From assembly GCF_030547075.1 (NCBI RefSeq), contig NZ_JAUOQH010000001.1:1-64000 (forward strand): DNA of 64,000 nt. Direction: 5' to 3'. Below, one piece after another: positions 53,140-63,336 of the stretch. The notes beneath the pieces are model-generated. The model was not told the DNA's origin, made no database searches, and saw nothing but the letters and a program-made list of their open reading frames with translations. The translations under genes were made by a program, and so were the position numbers. This DNA comes from Alteromonas sp. 1_MG-2023 (GTDB lineage Bacteria > Pseudomonadota > Gammaproteobacteria > Enterobacterales > Alteromonadaceae). Within the stretch, counting starts at the first letter, position 1, and each line of letters starts with the position of its first letter.

Positions 53140-54681
53140 ATGGATGCCAAACAGCTTCAAACTTATAAGCAACACAATGCTTTACTTTCACAATTTATCG
53201 TTCGCTTGTCTGCCTTCTACGAAGGTTTTTCCGACCAGATTGATAGCGAACTGCAAATATTGAGAGGGCATTTGTCCGGTACTCCAAATTTCACCTTGGC
53301 TACTGTCAGCATCAACAAGCTTAACAGCGCACTACAGCACCAAGAACTAACGCTTAAAAAATACAGTATTGAAACCGTTGCTTTACTAGAAAGTGCAACT
53401 AAACGTCTTCAAAAAGCTATTTTTGAAGATACAGATCTTCAAAAACAAGCCACACAGCAACTGATCGTCCTTAACCAACCTGTCGGGGACATATTCAGCA
53501 TTTACAAGCTGTTTAAACAGGCTATTGAATTACACCATACTGCATTAGCAAGTGAAGTGACCTCTGATACAGATATTACGCATGCGGAACGGCCAAAACC
53601 TGCGCTAGATAGCGACAGCGACACCATCGTAAACCCGCTTTACAAGTCTATTCTTGAAGAGTTGAATCAACTCATTGCTAGTTATGCGCAACGCCAACCC
53701 AACGATAGCCAATTAGCCGCTATTCAGAAAAAGCTCACGGCGGGTATGTCTGAAGACCAGCTGTTGAAAAGCTGTGTCGTTATCCTGCGTATGATAGTGC
53801 AAGATGCTATGGCTGAAGCTAGCTTAACAGGCAAAGTTATTCAAAGCCTGCATAACTCGTTAGGCAAGATGGGGGACGATATCCAATTGAGTATGGACAA
53901 TAGCCGTACTCAGTTTGAACAACGACAAGTTGGTAATGCTCAGCTGCAATCACATATCGAAAGTATTGAAGAGGCCGTATCACACAGCAACTCTTTAGAA
54001 TCACTTAAAGAACATACCCAGTTTTGTGTTAAGAATATTGCCAGTACATTGAATGAACAAGCCCAGCTAGACTCTCAGGGCCAACATTCTCTAATGGGGC
54101 TACTTGGCTCAATGCAAAGCAGAATTGAACAATTACAAAAACAAACCCAGACCTATAAAAAGAAACTAGCCGAGCAAATGATGCTTAGCCAGACCGACCC
54201 ATTAACTCGCTTACCCAACCGTCAAGCCTACAACGAGAAATTATCAAAGGCCTTCCAGAATTGGCAAGACAACAAAGATGAATTGGCGGTGGCGGTATTG
54301 GACATTGATCATTTTAAGACTATCAACGACAGGTTTGGCCATGCAGCTGGCGATAAAACGTTACAGTTGGTAGGTAAGAATTTAAAGCAGCAACTCACAG
54401 ATAACATATTCATGGCGCGCTGGGGAGGCGAAGAGTTTGTGCTGCTTGTACCCGGTATGGATGAACAGAGTGTGACCGATTTACTAGAGACCATGCGTAC
54501 CACGCTAGCCTCGTTACCCTTTAAGTTCAAACAAGAAAAGGTCACCATTACAGCATCATTTGGAGCATCATTTTTCAAAAAAGGGGACACTCCTGATGCC
54601 GTCTTCGAACGCGCTGATAGCTTACTTTATCAAGCAAAAAACGAAGGTCGAAATCGCGTTATCACTGACAGAGATAAGTAA
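53140..54681 (+). CDS. Diguanylate cyclase with long helical N-terminal region
   Basis: The 513-residue product has an N-terminal region of about 340 residues, mostly helical with a coiled coil ahead of the output domain ([20 protein letters not shown]). The GGDEF domain (about 350-510) has [34 protein letters not shown] and active-site GGEEF. The inhibitory RxxD is missing: the residues before GGEEF read TDNIFMARW. It should make cyclic di-GMP without that feedback site. No membrane helix is seen. It lies 76 bp after queF and 2 bp before ppnN. Confidence 0.9.
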   Translation: MDAKQLQTYKQHNALLSQFIVRLSAFYEGFSDQIDSELQILRGHLSGTPNFTLATVSINKLNSALQHQELTLKKYSIETVALLESATKRLQKAIFEDTDLQKQATQQLIVLNQPVGDIFSIYKLFKQAIELHHTALASEVTSDTDITHAERPKPALDSDSDTIVNPLYKSILEELNQLIASYAQRQPNDSQLAAIQKKLTAGMSEDQLLKSCVVILRMIVQDAMAEASLTGKVIQSLHNSLGKMGDDIQLSMDNSRTQFEQRQVGNAQLQSHIESIEEAVSHSNSLESLKEHTQFCVKNIASTLNEQAQLDSQGQHSLMGLLGSMQSRIEQLQKQTQTYKKKLAEQMMLSQTDPLTRLPNRQAYNEKLSKAFQNWQDNKDELAVAVLDIDHFKTINDRFGHAAGDKTLQLVGKNLKQQLTDNIFMARWGGEEFVLLVPGMDEQSVTDLLETMRTTLASLPFKFKQEKVTITASFGASFFKKGDTPDAVFERADSLLYQAKNEGRNRVITDRDK

Positions 54682-54683
54682 CC

Positions 54684-56042
54684 ATGAAAAAAGTGCAGTT
54701 GAACCCAGTTGGTTGGATGAGTCAACTCTCTCAAATTGAAGTTGCTCAGCTACAAAACACAACAAACAGCACACTGTATGGAATGTTTCGAAATTGTAGT
54801 TTAGCGGTACTAAATAGTGGCGTAGATGAAGATAATTACGAAGCGCTTTTTGCCCCATATGAAGATTTCGACATTAAACTCGTTCGACGAGAGCGAGGCG
54901 TCAAAATTGAGTTAGTAAATCCTCCAGAAGTAGCCTTTGTTGATCAAAACTTGATAACCGGTGTTCATGAGCATTTATTCGCTGTGCTACGAGACTTACT
55001 GTATATGGGTAATAAGCATGCTTTTACCCAAAAAAGCGCTCCTGCCGATAGTGACAGCATAACAGATATGGTTTTTGACATGCTACGTCATGCAAATGCG
55101 TTAGAAGGCAATGATGGCGTTAATACCGTCGTGTGTTGGGGTGGGCACTCAATAAACCAAACTGAGTATAAATACACCAAAGAAGTCGGCTATCAGTTAG
55201 GGTTAAGGGAAATGAATATTTGCACCGGTTGCGGACCGGGTGCAATGAAAGGCCCAATGAAAGGAGCCACTATTGGGCATGCCAAACAGCGATATAAAAC
55301 AGGTCGCTATATTGGTATTTCAGAGCCAAGTATTATCGCTGCAGAGCCTCCGAACGCGATTGTGAACGAACTAGTTATTATGCCTGACATTGAAAAGCGC
55401 CTTGAAGCCTTTGTGCGCTTAGCCCATGGCATTGTGATTTTCCCTGGTGGTGTGGGCACTGCCGAAGAGTTGCTTTATTTATTGGGTATTTTGTTGAACG
55501 ATAAAAATGCTCAGCAACCCTTTCCTGTTATCCTTAGTGGTCCTGCAGGCTCTGAGGCCTATTTTGAAGCCATTGACGAATTCGTTGGAGCAACGATAGG
55601 AAAAGAAGCACAGAGTAAATACCAGATAATTGTTGATGATCCTGAAGAAGTTGCTCGCGTTATGCGTACAGGACTAGGGCGAGTTAAGAGGTATCGAGAG
55701 GCGATGGGTGATGCCTATAGCTTTAACTGGTCACTTACTATTGAAGAAGCATTTCAACGCCCTTTCATTCCTTCGCATCAAACTATGTCTAATTTGGCCT
55801 TACATCACGACCAAGACAATGCATCGTTAGCTATCGCGCTAAGACAAGCATTTTCTGGGATTGTAGCGGGTAACGTAAAAGCCGAGGGCATAAAACATAT
55901 CAAAGAGCACGGACCATTTAAGCTCACCGGTGATGCTAAACTGATGGAGCGGGTCGATGCTTTGTTGGAGTCCTTTGTATCTCAACAGAGAATGAAGCTT
56001 CCAGGCTCTGCTTACACCCCGTGCTATACCATAGAAAAATAG
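54684..56042 (+). CDS. ppnN: Nucleotide 5'-monophosphate nucleosidase PpnN (YgdH)
   Basis: PpnN hydrolyses purine and pyrimidine nucleotide monophosphates to the base and ribose 5-phosphate and is stimulated by (p)ppGpp in E. coli. The 452-residue product has the LOG-family Rossmann core with [14 protein letters not shown] and the catalytic [15 protein letters not shown], plus the N- and C-terminal domains specific to PpnN. The stop of the upstream cyclase is 2 bp away, suggesting translational coupling. Confidence 0.95.
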   Translation: MKKVQLNPVGWMSQLSQIEVAQLQNTTNSTLYGMFRNCSLAVLNSGVDEDNYEALFAPYEDFDIKLVRRERGVKIELVNPPEVAFVDQNLITGVHEHLFAVLRDLLYMGNKHAFTQKSAPADSDSITDMVFDMLRHANALEGNDGVNTVVCWGGHSINQTEYKYTKEVGYQLGLREMNICTGCGPGAMKGPMKGATIGHAKQRYKTGRYIGISEPSIIAAEPPNAIVNELVIMPDIEKRLEAFVRLAHGIVIFPGGVGTAEELLYLLGILLNDKNAQQPFPVILSGPAGSEAYFEAIDEFVGATIGKEAQSKYQIIVDDPEEVARVMRTGLGRVKRYREAMGDAYSFNWSLTIEEAFQRPFIPSHQTMSNLALHHDQDNASLAIALRQAFSGIVAGNVKAEGIKHIKEHGPFKLTGDAKLMERVDALLESFVSQQRMKLPGSAYTPCYTIEK

Positions 56043-56208
56043 CGAGACGCATTTCCTTACGTTTAACACTTACCGTGGACGAACTTTTTACGGTACACTG
56101 TCAACTTAAGTAGTTATTTAATCAAAGGATCTGCAATTTTACAGTTTGTAACCTATGAAAATGTTGTAAATTGTTTATTTGAATGCAGAAAAACGAAAAG
56201 TTAGGGTT

Positions 56209-56583
56209 ATGAACACCAAGGTCATTCGACTCATTTTTGCTGGTATAGCACTCTATGCGGCTTTTGTATTTTTAGTCATTTCAGTTTATCCCGATAAACC
56301 TGAAAATATGGACTGGAAAGACCGTGAAGAATATAATCGCGTACAAATTACCAAATTAAAGTTAGGTAGTACCAGAGAAGAGGTACTAGCGCTGCTTGGC
56401 TCCCCTGATATTACCGAAGCCAAACGACAGAATGAAAACGCTATTCAAGTGATGTTTTACCGTACGCAGCATGTTCGCGCTGATGGGTTAACAACCCAAG
56501 ATGAATGTACCCCCCTATTATTTGAAAACGAAAAATTGATTGCATGGGGCGACGGGGCATATTCAAGTTACCAGCAAAGCTAG
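56209..56583 (+). CDS. DUF3192 membrane-anchored protein
   Basis: The 124-residue product has an N-terminal membrane anchor (about 5-23) without a lipobox, then the DUF3192 core: REEYNRVQITKLKLGSTREEVLALLG, VMFYRTQHVRADGLTTQDECTPLLFE and LIAWGDGAY. This core matches the lipoprotein encoded at 50532-50897 almost motif for motif, so the two are paralogues with different anchors. The ATG at 56209 is preferred over the TTG at 56179. It lies 4 bp before the HDOD-like gene. Confidence 0.83.
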   Translation: MNTKVIRLIFAGIALYAAFVFLVISVYPDKPENMDWKDREEYNRVQITKLKLGSTREEVLALLGSPDITEAKRQNENAIQVMFYRTQHVRADGLTTQDECTPLLFENEKLIAWGDGAYSSYQQS

Positions 56584-56587
56584 TACG

Positions 56588-58234
56588 ATGGAGCTTAACG
56601 ACGCTTCTGAGCTTTCGGATGCTCTCTCGCTACCTACGCTTTCCACCTCACCGCAAGATATTGTTAACATCTGTCTTCAGCGAGCCAAACTAACCCTTTC
56701 GTTCACGCTAGCTCACCCTGCCATTCCTCTTGCACTTCGAAAATGCCCAAGTGATGTCGACCATCTTACTCGACACATGTTAAACCTAGCGCTATTTGGC
56801 AAGCTTAATAACTATAACGATCACTTCTTACAGCACCTCATTGCTGCTCACTTAGCTACGTATTACTTAGCAAAACAGAAAAAAGATGTAACTAACGACC
56901 ACAAAAAATCACTTATTCAGTTCATCAATGAACATCAACTCGTGATGTGGCGGAAAGTTATCGGATTACAAAAGGTGCTTTTCACCCCTCAATCGATAAA
57001 ACACCTTGGAGAGATAAAGCTTACATCCCTTCAACGAATAAGCCTTATTACTAGTACGTTAACTTATTGTGCCGAAAGCTATTCGGAATCCCGTCTGTTA
57101 GCTTATATCGTGCAGAGCACACCCGCTATTCAACGTACCTTTTTACACCCCATTGCTTCGCTTATCTCAACGCCTTTGCCCGGTGCAAGAGTGTATGCTA
57201 ACGCCCATCCTTCAATAGTTATTGATATTCAAAAAAACCATGCGCTAGTGTATTGCCCAAGTCGAAGGGAAAACGAGAGCAAAGAGCAACATGAGAAAAC
57301 TAAACAGTGGGTTAAACGTACCGCGCTTTTATCACCTAAAGATCTGCACATAAAGTTTGAAGACTTCTCCGCCCACTATCATCAGTGCGAAAAAGAAAGA
57401 AAAGTTAAAGGGGAGCAACCCTTTTTACCTGTAACCTTCCCCATACAACGACCGCCATCAGCTTTAATAGAAATTATTCAAGAGTTGCAGAAACCCGACG
57501 TAGACATCCCAACCTTATGTAGCAAAGTAGAGAAGGTCACCAGTTTTCAGCAGTTTTTACTCTCTACCGCGAGCCAAGATAACCGTCTTAGGCTGCCCGT
57601 TACGAATTTAAAACAAGCAATATTAACCTACGGTTTAGAGCGCGTAGGCGACATGCTGGTTCAATATGCGTTAATAGAACGGCTGACCCAACATCAATAT
57701 CCCTTGCTTGCAATCAGTAGACAGTTCACGACCTTAGCCTGTAGCATTTCGGCCCAGCTATCGTCTATGACTAATACTAAGTTTACTCCCCAATCTGCAG
57801 CATTGGTGACCACGTTTTTGTGCGCGCCCTTATTCACCCTGCCCGGATTAAAAGTGGCAAATAGGCTGCCGGTCAATCAAAAAGAATACTTTCAAATAGA
57901 TAAAGTTTTCAGGGTTAAAGGCACAGTGGCATGGCACGCTATTTCAGGCGAGTTGGCGGGAAATTGGCATCAAAGTGCTACATGGCGAGCGGTCATCCAT
58001 CAGTCGGGAAACCGCCATAAAGATGTACCTACTTCTTTAAAAAAAGAACATGCAATCTTACAACTGTCTTTTGGGCTAGCAAGAGAGTATTTGTTTCCTT
58101 TAGATAAGAGGGATAACGCTACGGATAATACTTTTGAAATATTAGCGAAAAGCATAAATCTAAAACGTGACGAGGTGCGCCACGTTGTTGAAGGGTTAAA
58201 CGAATCCCTTTTTTGTCCGCTTAATTTGCACTAG
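56588..58234 (+). CDS. HDOD-like domain protein
   Basis: The 548-residue product has two parts. Residues about 1-290 are helix-rich with no family I recognise. Residues about 295-500 resemble the HDOD signalling fold (ALIEIIQELQKPDVDIPTLCSKV, FLLSTASQDNRLRLPVTNLKQAILTYGLERVG). The HD-type metal ligands are absent, as is usual for HDOD. Family members sit in regulatory pathways, often with GGDEF proteins, but no partner is shown here. The start ATG at 56588 is 4 bp after the DUF3192 stop; its ribosome-binding site is weak. Confidence 0.65.
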   Translation: MELNDASELSDALSLPTLSTSPQDIVNICLQRAKLTLSFTLAHPAIPLALRKCPSDVDHLTRHMLNLALFGKLNNYNDHFLQHLIAAHLATYYLAKQKKDVTNDHKKSLIQFINEHQLVMWRKVIGLQKVLFTPQSIKHLGEIKLTSLQRISLITSTLTYCAESYSESRLLAYIVQSTPAIQRTFLHPIASLISTPLPGARVYANAHPSIVIDIQKNHALVYCPSRRENESKEQHEKTKQWVKRTALLSPKDLHIKFEDFSAHYHQCEKERKVKGEQPFLPVTFPIQRPPSALIEIIQELQKPDVDIPTLCSKVEKVTSFQQFLLSTASQDNRLRLPVTNLKQAILTYGLERVGDMLVQYALIERLTQHQYPLLAISRQFTTLACSISAQLSSMTNTKFTPQSAALVTTFLCAPLFTLPGLKVANRLPVNQKEYFQIDKVFRVKGTVAWHAISGELAGNWHQSATWRAVIHQSGNRHKDVPTSLKKEHAILQLSFGLAREYLFPLDKRDNATDNTFEILAKSINLKRDEVRHVVEGLNESLFCPLNLH

Positions 58235-58439
58235 TAAAATTAATCTTTGCGAATGGCTATAACTTAGCCCCGCTATCGTATAAAATACGCCGCTTAGCAA
58301 CTGCTTCAATCAAAGATATCCCTAGATTTCATAATAACAAAATAGATGAGGCAGTCATCTTTGGCGCATTTCGCCCGCCAAGCTAAAATGAAATAAACCT
58401 AACGATTTTGACAATAGAATTATCAGAGGATCCTTCCAC

Positions 58440-59447
58440 ATGACTCAGCAACACATTACTGTCATTCGCGGTGACGGCATTGGCCCAGACATTATTGATG
58501 CAACCACAAAAATTTTAGACAAAGTTGGCTGTGATTTTGCCTATGACTACGCAGATGCAGGCTTAGTTGCACTTGAAGAGCATGGTGAACTTCTTCCACA
58601 AGCAACTCTTGACCTAATTGCTAAAAATAAAGTGGCACTTAAAGGCCCGCTTACTACGCCAGTTGGTGAAGGTTTTACGTCAATTAACGTTAGCTTACGT
58701 AAACAATTTAAACTTTACGCTAACCTACGCCCAGTTATCTCGTTTAAAGGCACTAAAGCCCGTTACGAAGACATTGATATTATCACCGTGCGTGAAAACA
58801 CACAGGGCATGTACTCTGGCCTTGGCCAAGTAGTGTCTGAAGACGGTAACGAAGCTGAAGCCATGAGTAAGATCACTCGTGATGGTGCTGAGAAAATTGT
58901 TACTTTCGCTTACGAATTAGCCCGTCGCGAAGGTCGTAAAAAAGTGACTGCAGTGCACAAAGCTAATATCTTGAAGTCTACTTCAGGTTTGTTTTTGAAA
59001 GTGGCTCGTGAAGTAGGTGAACGTTACCCAGATATCGAATCTGCGGAAATGATTGTAGACAACACTTGTATGCAATTGGTGATGAATCCACACCAATTCG
59101 ACGTTATTGTTACCACTAACTTATTCGGTGATATCCTTTCTGACTTATGTGCAGGACTTGTTGGCGGCCTTGGTATGGCTCCTGGTGCTAACATCGGTGA
59201 AGATTGTGCTATTTTCGAAGCAGTACATGGTTCAGCACCTGATATCGCTGGCAAAAATTTAGCTAACCCAACATCAGTTATTCTTGCTGCAGCTCAAATG
59301 CTCGAATACTTGAATATGAGTGATAAAGCAGAAAAAATTCGTAGCGCGTTAAAAGACGTTATTGAATCTGGTGACCGTACTACCCGTGACCTTGGCGGTG
59401 AATCTGGCACAAACGAATTTACTCAAGCGTTAATCGATCGCCTGTAA
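58440..59447 (+). CDS. Isocitrate dehydrogenase, NAD-type
   Basis: The enzyme oxidises isocitrate to 2-oxoglutarate in the citric acid cycle. At 335 residues it belongs to the short homo-oligomeric branch of the isocitrate/isopropylmalate dehydrogenase family, distinct from the 415-residue NADP enzyme of E. coli. Visible motifs are VIRGDGIGPDI, the substrate segment NVSLRKQFKLYANLRPV, NLFGDILSDLCAGLVGGLG and the cofactor segment HGSAPDIAGKNLANPT. NAD use is inferred from the branch. It stands alone, with a strong terminator after it. Confidence 0.9.
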   Translation: MTQQHITVIRGDGIGPDIIDATTKILDKVGCDFAYDYADAGLVALEEHGELLPQATLDLIAKNKVALKGPLTTPVGEGFTSINVSLRKQFKLYANLRPVISFKGTKARYEDIDIITVRENTQGMYSGLGQVVSEDGNEAEAMSKITRDGAEKIVTFAYELARREGRKKVTAVHKANILKSTSGLFLKVAREVGERYPDIESAEMIVDNTCMQLVMNPHQFDVIVTTNLFGDILSDLCAGLVGGLGMAPGANIGEDCAIFEAVHGSAPDIAGKNLANPTSVILAAAQMLEYLNMSDKAEKIRSALKDVIESGDRTTRDLGGESGTNEFTQALIDRL

Positions 59448-59469
59448 GGCTTAACTAACGTATTGATTA

Positions 59470-59493
59470 AGCGGGCTTTAAGCCCGCTTTTTT
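59470..59493 (+). terminator. Intrinsic terminator of the isocitrate dehydrogenase gene
   Basis: A 7-bp GC-rich stem (59470-59476 with 59482-59488) with a five-base loop is followed by six T. Confidence 0.92.
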
Positions 59494-59739
59494 GTATCTT
59501 CCTATTTATTGTCCTTCTGCTTTTTACAGCAAGCATTTTCCCCTGTCAGTATGTCTTCGCCTAATACCTTGTATTGTTAAGATAGGTTCCTATTCCATTG
59601 CTCTATTCTGAGCTGCTATTTCGGATTTTACGACGAGCTCAGTTTGTAAAAACTGGCCTAAAACTGGTCTTTTCATATTTTCGGCGAGAGGTAAAATCTT
59701 TTGTGTACAAATGGTGTACAACCTAAACAAGGAATGACA

Positions 59740-60057
59740 ATGAAAAAACAATTATTTAGCCTACTGGTTTTATCAGCCCTATTTATTCAATCGCCAAGCT
59801 TAGCTGCAGCGCCTACAAATAACGAAGGCGCATCATCGATGACGAGTGTTGGTGTTGCTAAAAAGATTGACTTAAATATTGCTAGTGTGGAAGAGCTTCA
59901 AACTTTACCAGGTGTCGGTGTTTCAAAAGCAAAAGCGATTATTGCCTATCGACAAGACGTTGGTCCGTTTATGGAAATAGCACAAATCACAGAAGTAAAA
60001 GGCATTGGTGAAAAAATGCTGTCGAAATTGAAAGGTTATGTGGTCGTAAACAACTGA
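59740..60057 (+). CDS. ComEA-like helix-hairpin-helix protein
   Basis: The 105-residue product has a signal peptide (about 1-23, cut near SLAAA), a short linker and a double helix-hairpin-helix domain (IDLNIASVEELQTLPGVGVSKAKAI and ITEVKGIGEKMLSKLKGY). ComEA proteins are periplasmic DNA receptors for natural transformation, and similar small proteins are common in gammaproteobacteria. The ATG at 59740 is used because AAGGA ends 6 bp upstream. No other competence gene is near. Confidence 0.88.
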   Translation: MKKQLFSLLVLSALFIQSPSLAAAPTNNEGASSMTSVGVAKKIDLNIASVEELQTLPGVGVSKAKAIIAYRQDVGPFMEIAQITEVKGIGEKMLSKLKGYVVVNN

Positions 60058-60093
60058 TTGACGGCCCATGATATTAGATGGTTGCATAGACAT

Positions 60094-60118
60094 AAAAAAA
60101 GCGCGCTATATGCGCGCT
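60094..60118 (-). terminator. Intrinsic terminator of galU
   Basis: A 7-bp stem (60100-60106 with 60112-60118) is followed on the minus strand by seven T; on the plus strand it may also stop the ComEA-like gene. Confidence 0.88.
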
Positions 60119-60136
60119 TCATTTCTTTACTGAATA

Positions 60137-61030
60137 TTAAAGACTAATTGTAGATAGGTATTCTTTAAATTCTTTTCCTAGTGCAGGGTGTCTAAGCGCG
60201 TACTCTACGTTAGCTTTCATGTAGCCCAATTTGCTTCCGCAATCATGGCTTTTACCTTTCATGTAGTAAGCATCAACCTGCTCAACTTTCATTAAGGCAT
60301 CGATAGCATCGGTAAGTTGTACTTCATCGCCAGCACCCGGAGGCGTGAATTCAAGTAAATCCCATATCTTCTCAGAAAGCACGTAGCGACCTACTACAGC
60401 TAAATCTGAAGGAGCATCTTCAAGCGCAGGCTTTTCTACCATTTTATGAATCTTGGCTGATTCACCTGGCTCGATTGCTGCTCCATCTAAGTCGGCAATA
60501 CCAAACTTAGTGACATCTTCTTGAGGAACTTGTTCAACCATAACTTGGCTAACACGGGTTGTATTAAACTTAGCCACCATGTCTGCAAGGTTATCTTTCT
60601 TCGGATCACTCGCGGCATCATCAATGATAACATCAGGTAAAACTACCGCAAAAGGTGCATCGCCGATAATTGGACGGGCGCATAATACCGCGTGGCCTAG
60701 GCCATTCGCGACACCTTGGCGGATATGCATAATAGTCACGTCTTTAGGGCAAATTGACTGCACTTCTTCAAGTATTTGACGCTTAACACGCTTTTCCAAT
60801 GTCGCTTCAAGTTCAAAAGAAGTATCAAAATGGTTTTCAATACTGTTCTTACTAGCATGGGTTACTAGTATGATTTCTTTTATTCCAGCAGCCACACATT
60901 CTTTTACTACGTATTGAATAAGCGGCTTGTCTACTACAGGAAGCATTTCTTTTGGAATTGCTTTAGTAGCAGGAAGCATTCGGGTACCTAATCCCGCAAC
61001 AGGAATAACGGCTTTCTTTACTTGACTCAT
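60137..61030 (-). CDS. galU: UTP-glucose-1-phosphate uridylyltransferase
   Basis: GalU makes UDP-glucose for surface polysaccharides and other glucosides. The 297-residue product has the nucleotidyltransferase start [36 protein letters not shown], the metal-binding VVLPDVIID and [12 protein letters not shown]. It is transcribed alone, next to glycosyltransferase genes that would use nucleotide sugars. Confidence 0.97.
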   Translation of the reverse strand: MSQVKKAVIPVAGLGTRMLPATKAIPKEMLPVVDKPLIQYVVKECVAAGIKEIILVTHASKNSIENHFDTSFELEATLEKRVKRQILEEVQSICPKDVTIMHIRQGVANGLGHAVLCARPIIGDAPFAVVLPDVIIDDAASDPKKDNLADMVAKFNTTRVSQVMVEQVPQEDVTKFGIADLDGAAIEPGESAKIHKMVEKPALEDAPSDLAVVGRYVLSEKIWDLLEFTPPGAGDEVQLTDAIDALMKVEQVDAYYMKGKSHDCGSKLGYMKANVEYALRHPALGKEFKEYLSTISL

Positions 61031-61413
61031 AATTTAATGTCCTTGTACTGATAATCCTCAACCTAAAATGAAGTATGCAATCCACATTCCACACTATACA
61101 ACTTCATTTTGGCTCGAAACCTTTACGTATCGTTAAAATTAATAGTTCACTTCACTAGCATATATCTTCAAAAATAGGGAAAGCATCATTTTGAAGCATA
61201 TAATTCAACTACATAGCGAAACCACAATATCCAATGGCTTAATATTATCTAAAACCAATATATTTGAAAGAATTAGCGTTAAAACACTAAGCCCCTTTTT
61301 AACTCATCCTAATGCACCAAAAACTAACATACGCACAGAGTTGGTGAACAATTAAGAATCTTAAGCAACTACTTTAATCTTTAGCTAAAAACGTTGCGTA
61401 AAACGCTTAGACG
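61031..61413. other. 383-bp AT-rich intergenic region, no gene seen
   Basis: This separates galU from the glycosyltransferase genes on the same strand. I see no reading frame with protein-like composition and no tRNA or strong stem-loop. It presumably holds the galU promoter. Confidence 0.4.
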
Positions 61414-62283
61414 TTATTTAGGTAAACTGCCCTGAATTTTTCCACTTTTCGAACGAATACCATCTATTAACCCTTTTACGATAAATTTGCCTCGTAGTTT
61501 CCCTTCAGGAAAACAGAACCTATTCACAATATATCGCAATGGTATTGCGGGAAGATGACGGCACTTCCAATAAAAAGGAACATATCCTCTTCTCGATAAG
61601 AGTAGTATGTTTCTCATTTGATAGTAAAGCCTGACTGAAGCCCCCTGCTTGAACATTAAACCCAATACCTTAACTCGGTCATCACCTTGGCGATGGGGCA
61701 TACATACTGCCAGAGACTGAAAAACTGCAAAGCCAAGTTTATTCGCCCGCCAGCACCATTCATGATCAACCCCATCAATGAAAAGGCCGCTTTCTTTATT
61801 TCCAATTTCAGCAAATGCAGAAGCGGACAACATCATTCCTGAAGCAATTATCTGCTTAACTTTCCTTACTTGGCTGTTAATCTGCTTGCCTTTTTGTACT
61901 CGTCCTATCGAAACTTGATTCGTGAATTGGCAATGAATCGAAGGCCCCAGCGCGGCTATCTTGTAAGTCTTTTCTAAATCATGATATTGATTGAGTAACG
62001 CCATGGCCATACTAGCCGTGAAAGAGCTGTCTTGATCAAGTATTACCGCATGGGATAGACCATTTTCAAAAAGATAATTGAGCCCAACATTCTGCGCTTC
62101 GGCAATACCTACATTATTGGGAAAATGAAAATACTGGCAACTAGGAGAAAGTGTTAACGGGGTTTCATTGGCGGAATTATCAACCAGCGCCACGGGTAAC
62201 TTATGACTTGCGAGTTCATCAAGCAATGATTGAACATGCTCTACATCAGGGTGATAGAGAACAATGACGAGACCGCAATTCAA
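61414..62283 (-). CDS. Family 2 glycosyltransferase, rhamnosyltransferase-like
   Basis: The 289-residue product has a GT-A fold start (GLVIVLYHPDVEHVQSLLDEL), LVDNSANE, FPNNVGIAEAQNVGLN and the metal-site segment ILDQDSSF, then FIDGVDHEWCWRANKLG. This pattern is that of RfbF/RfbN-type rhamnosyltransferases of O-antigen clusters. The sugar and acceptor are not certain. Its start overlaps the upstream glycosyltransferase by 4 bp. Confidence 0.85.
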   Translation of the reverse strand: MNCGLVIVLYHPDVEHVQSLLDELASHKLPVALVDNSANETPLTLSPSCQYFHFPNNVGIAEAQNVGLNYLFENGLSHAVILDQDSSFTASMAMALLNQYHDLEKTYKIAALGPSIHCQFTNQVSIGRVQKGKQINSQVRKVKQIIASGMMLSASAFAEIGNKESGLFIDGVDHEWCWRANKLGFAVFQSLAVCMPHRQGDDRVKVLGLMFKQGASVRLYYQMRNILLLSRRGYVPFYWKCRHLPAIPLRYIVNRFCFPEGKLRGKFIVKGLIDGIRSKSGKIQGSLPK

Positions 62284-63167
62284 TGTTTACCGAACCTATC
62301 TAATAAATGACGATCAAGCTTATAAGCAAGTTTTACAATCTTTCCAGGCATTAAACGCAATGATAAAACGCCACAAGCATAAGCTACGTTATAAGGGGTC
62401 AATTTATTTAATTTAAGCATAGCATTGAATCTTGCTCTGAATTCATTGATTGATTTGCTGAGCCCCCTACGCTTGTAAAAGTTATTGACTCGACGAAAGT
62501 GAAGCAATCGATCCTTAAGGTTTCTAAACACAAATCCCTTTGACGCAAGCGTTACCCAAAGAAAGTAGTCTTGGGTGTTCATTAGACTACTATCGTATCG
62601 ATAACCCTGCTGAAACACCGTATACCGAATAACTACAGTAGGATGATTAAGCGAGCATCTTCGCGGTAAAATACTAACAATTTGCTTATGTGAGGACGGC
62701 ATTACGCGAGCCCCCACTTTGTTGCCATGTTCGTTTATTTCAGTGAGGGCAGAGCCCAATACTGAGATATACGCATGCTTGCGCAAATAGCTTATTTGAC
62801 GTGCTAAGCGAGTAGGTATAGAGATATCATCAGCATCCATTCTTACAAAATAAGATGGGCTAAGTGTTAACCCCCATTCCGCGGCTTTATTCATACAACT
62901 TGCTAAGCCTGGTTGAGTCGAGTTTTGTGCCAACACGACCCGCTCGTCAGAGAATGCTTTATCTTTGAGTTTGTTCATCATTTTGACGGTTATTTCGCCG
63001 TCTATAACGATGATAAAAACAAAGTCTTGATAAGTTTGTTCTAAAATACTGTCTATTGCTTGTTCTACCCAATCAACCTTGTCTCCGCCATAGACAGCCA
63101 TTGCCACTAAGGTCTCAACGCTTTTGTTGTTATTGTTGTTGTGCAGAATTGAAAGGCTTGTGTCCAA
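62280..63167 (-). CDS. Family 2 glycosyltransferase
   Basis: The 295-residue product has the GT-A start ETLVAMAVYGGDKVDWVEQAIDSILEQTYQDF, the DxD-type site FVRMDADDISIPTRLARQ and a basic C-terminal half that probably lies on the membrane. Such enzymes add one sugar to a lipid-linked polysaccharide repeat. The substrate cannot be assigned. The ATGA overlap with the next gene indicates an operon. Confidence 0.87.
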   Translation of the reverse strand: MDTSLSILHNNNNNKSVETLVAMAVYGGDKVDWVEQAIDSILEQTYQDFVFIIVIDGEITVKMMNKLKDKAFSDERVVLAQNSTQPGLASCMNKAAEWGLTLSPSYFVRMDADDISIPTRLARQISYLRKHAYISVLGSALTEINEHGNKVGARVMPSSHKQIVSILPRRCSLNHPTVVIRYTVFQQGYRYDSSLMNTQDYFLWVTLASKGFVFRNLKDRLLHFRRVNNFYKRRGLSKSINEFRARFNAMLKLNKLTPYNVAYACGVLSLRLMPGKIVKLAYKLDRHLLDRFGKH

Positions 63168-63336
63168 ACAGAATTACCAATTTTAAAAGCGTTGATTTAG
63201 GAGAAAAGTAACAGAGAAGCGCTTTCTTGTCTTATTACACTATTTATTAGGGATCCAATATCTGAAATTCTGTGTTGAGAACCCAGTAGTAGGGATACAG
63301 TTATCGTACGAATGAGCACAGTATCAACAATGTGCT

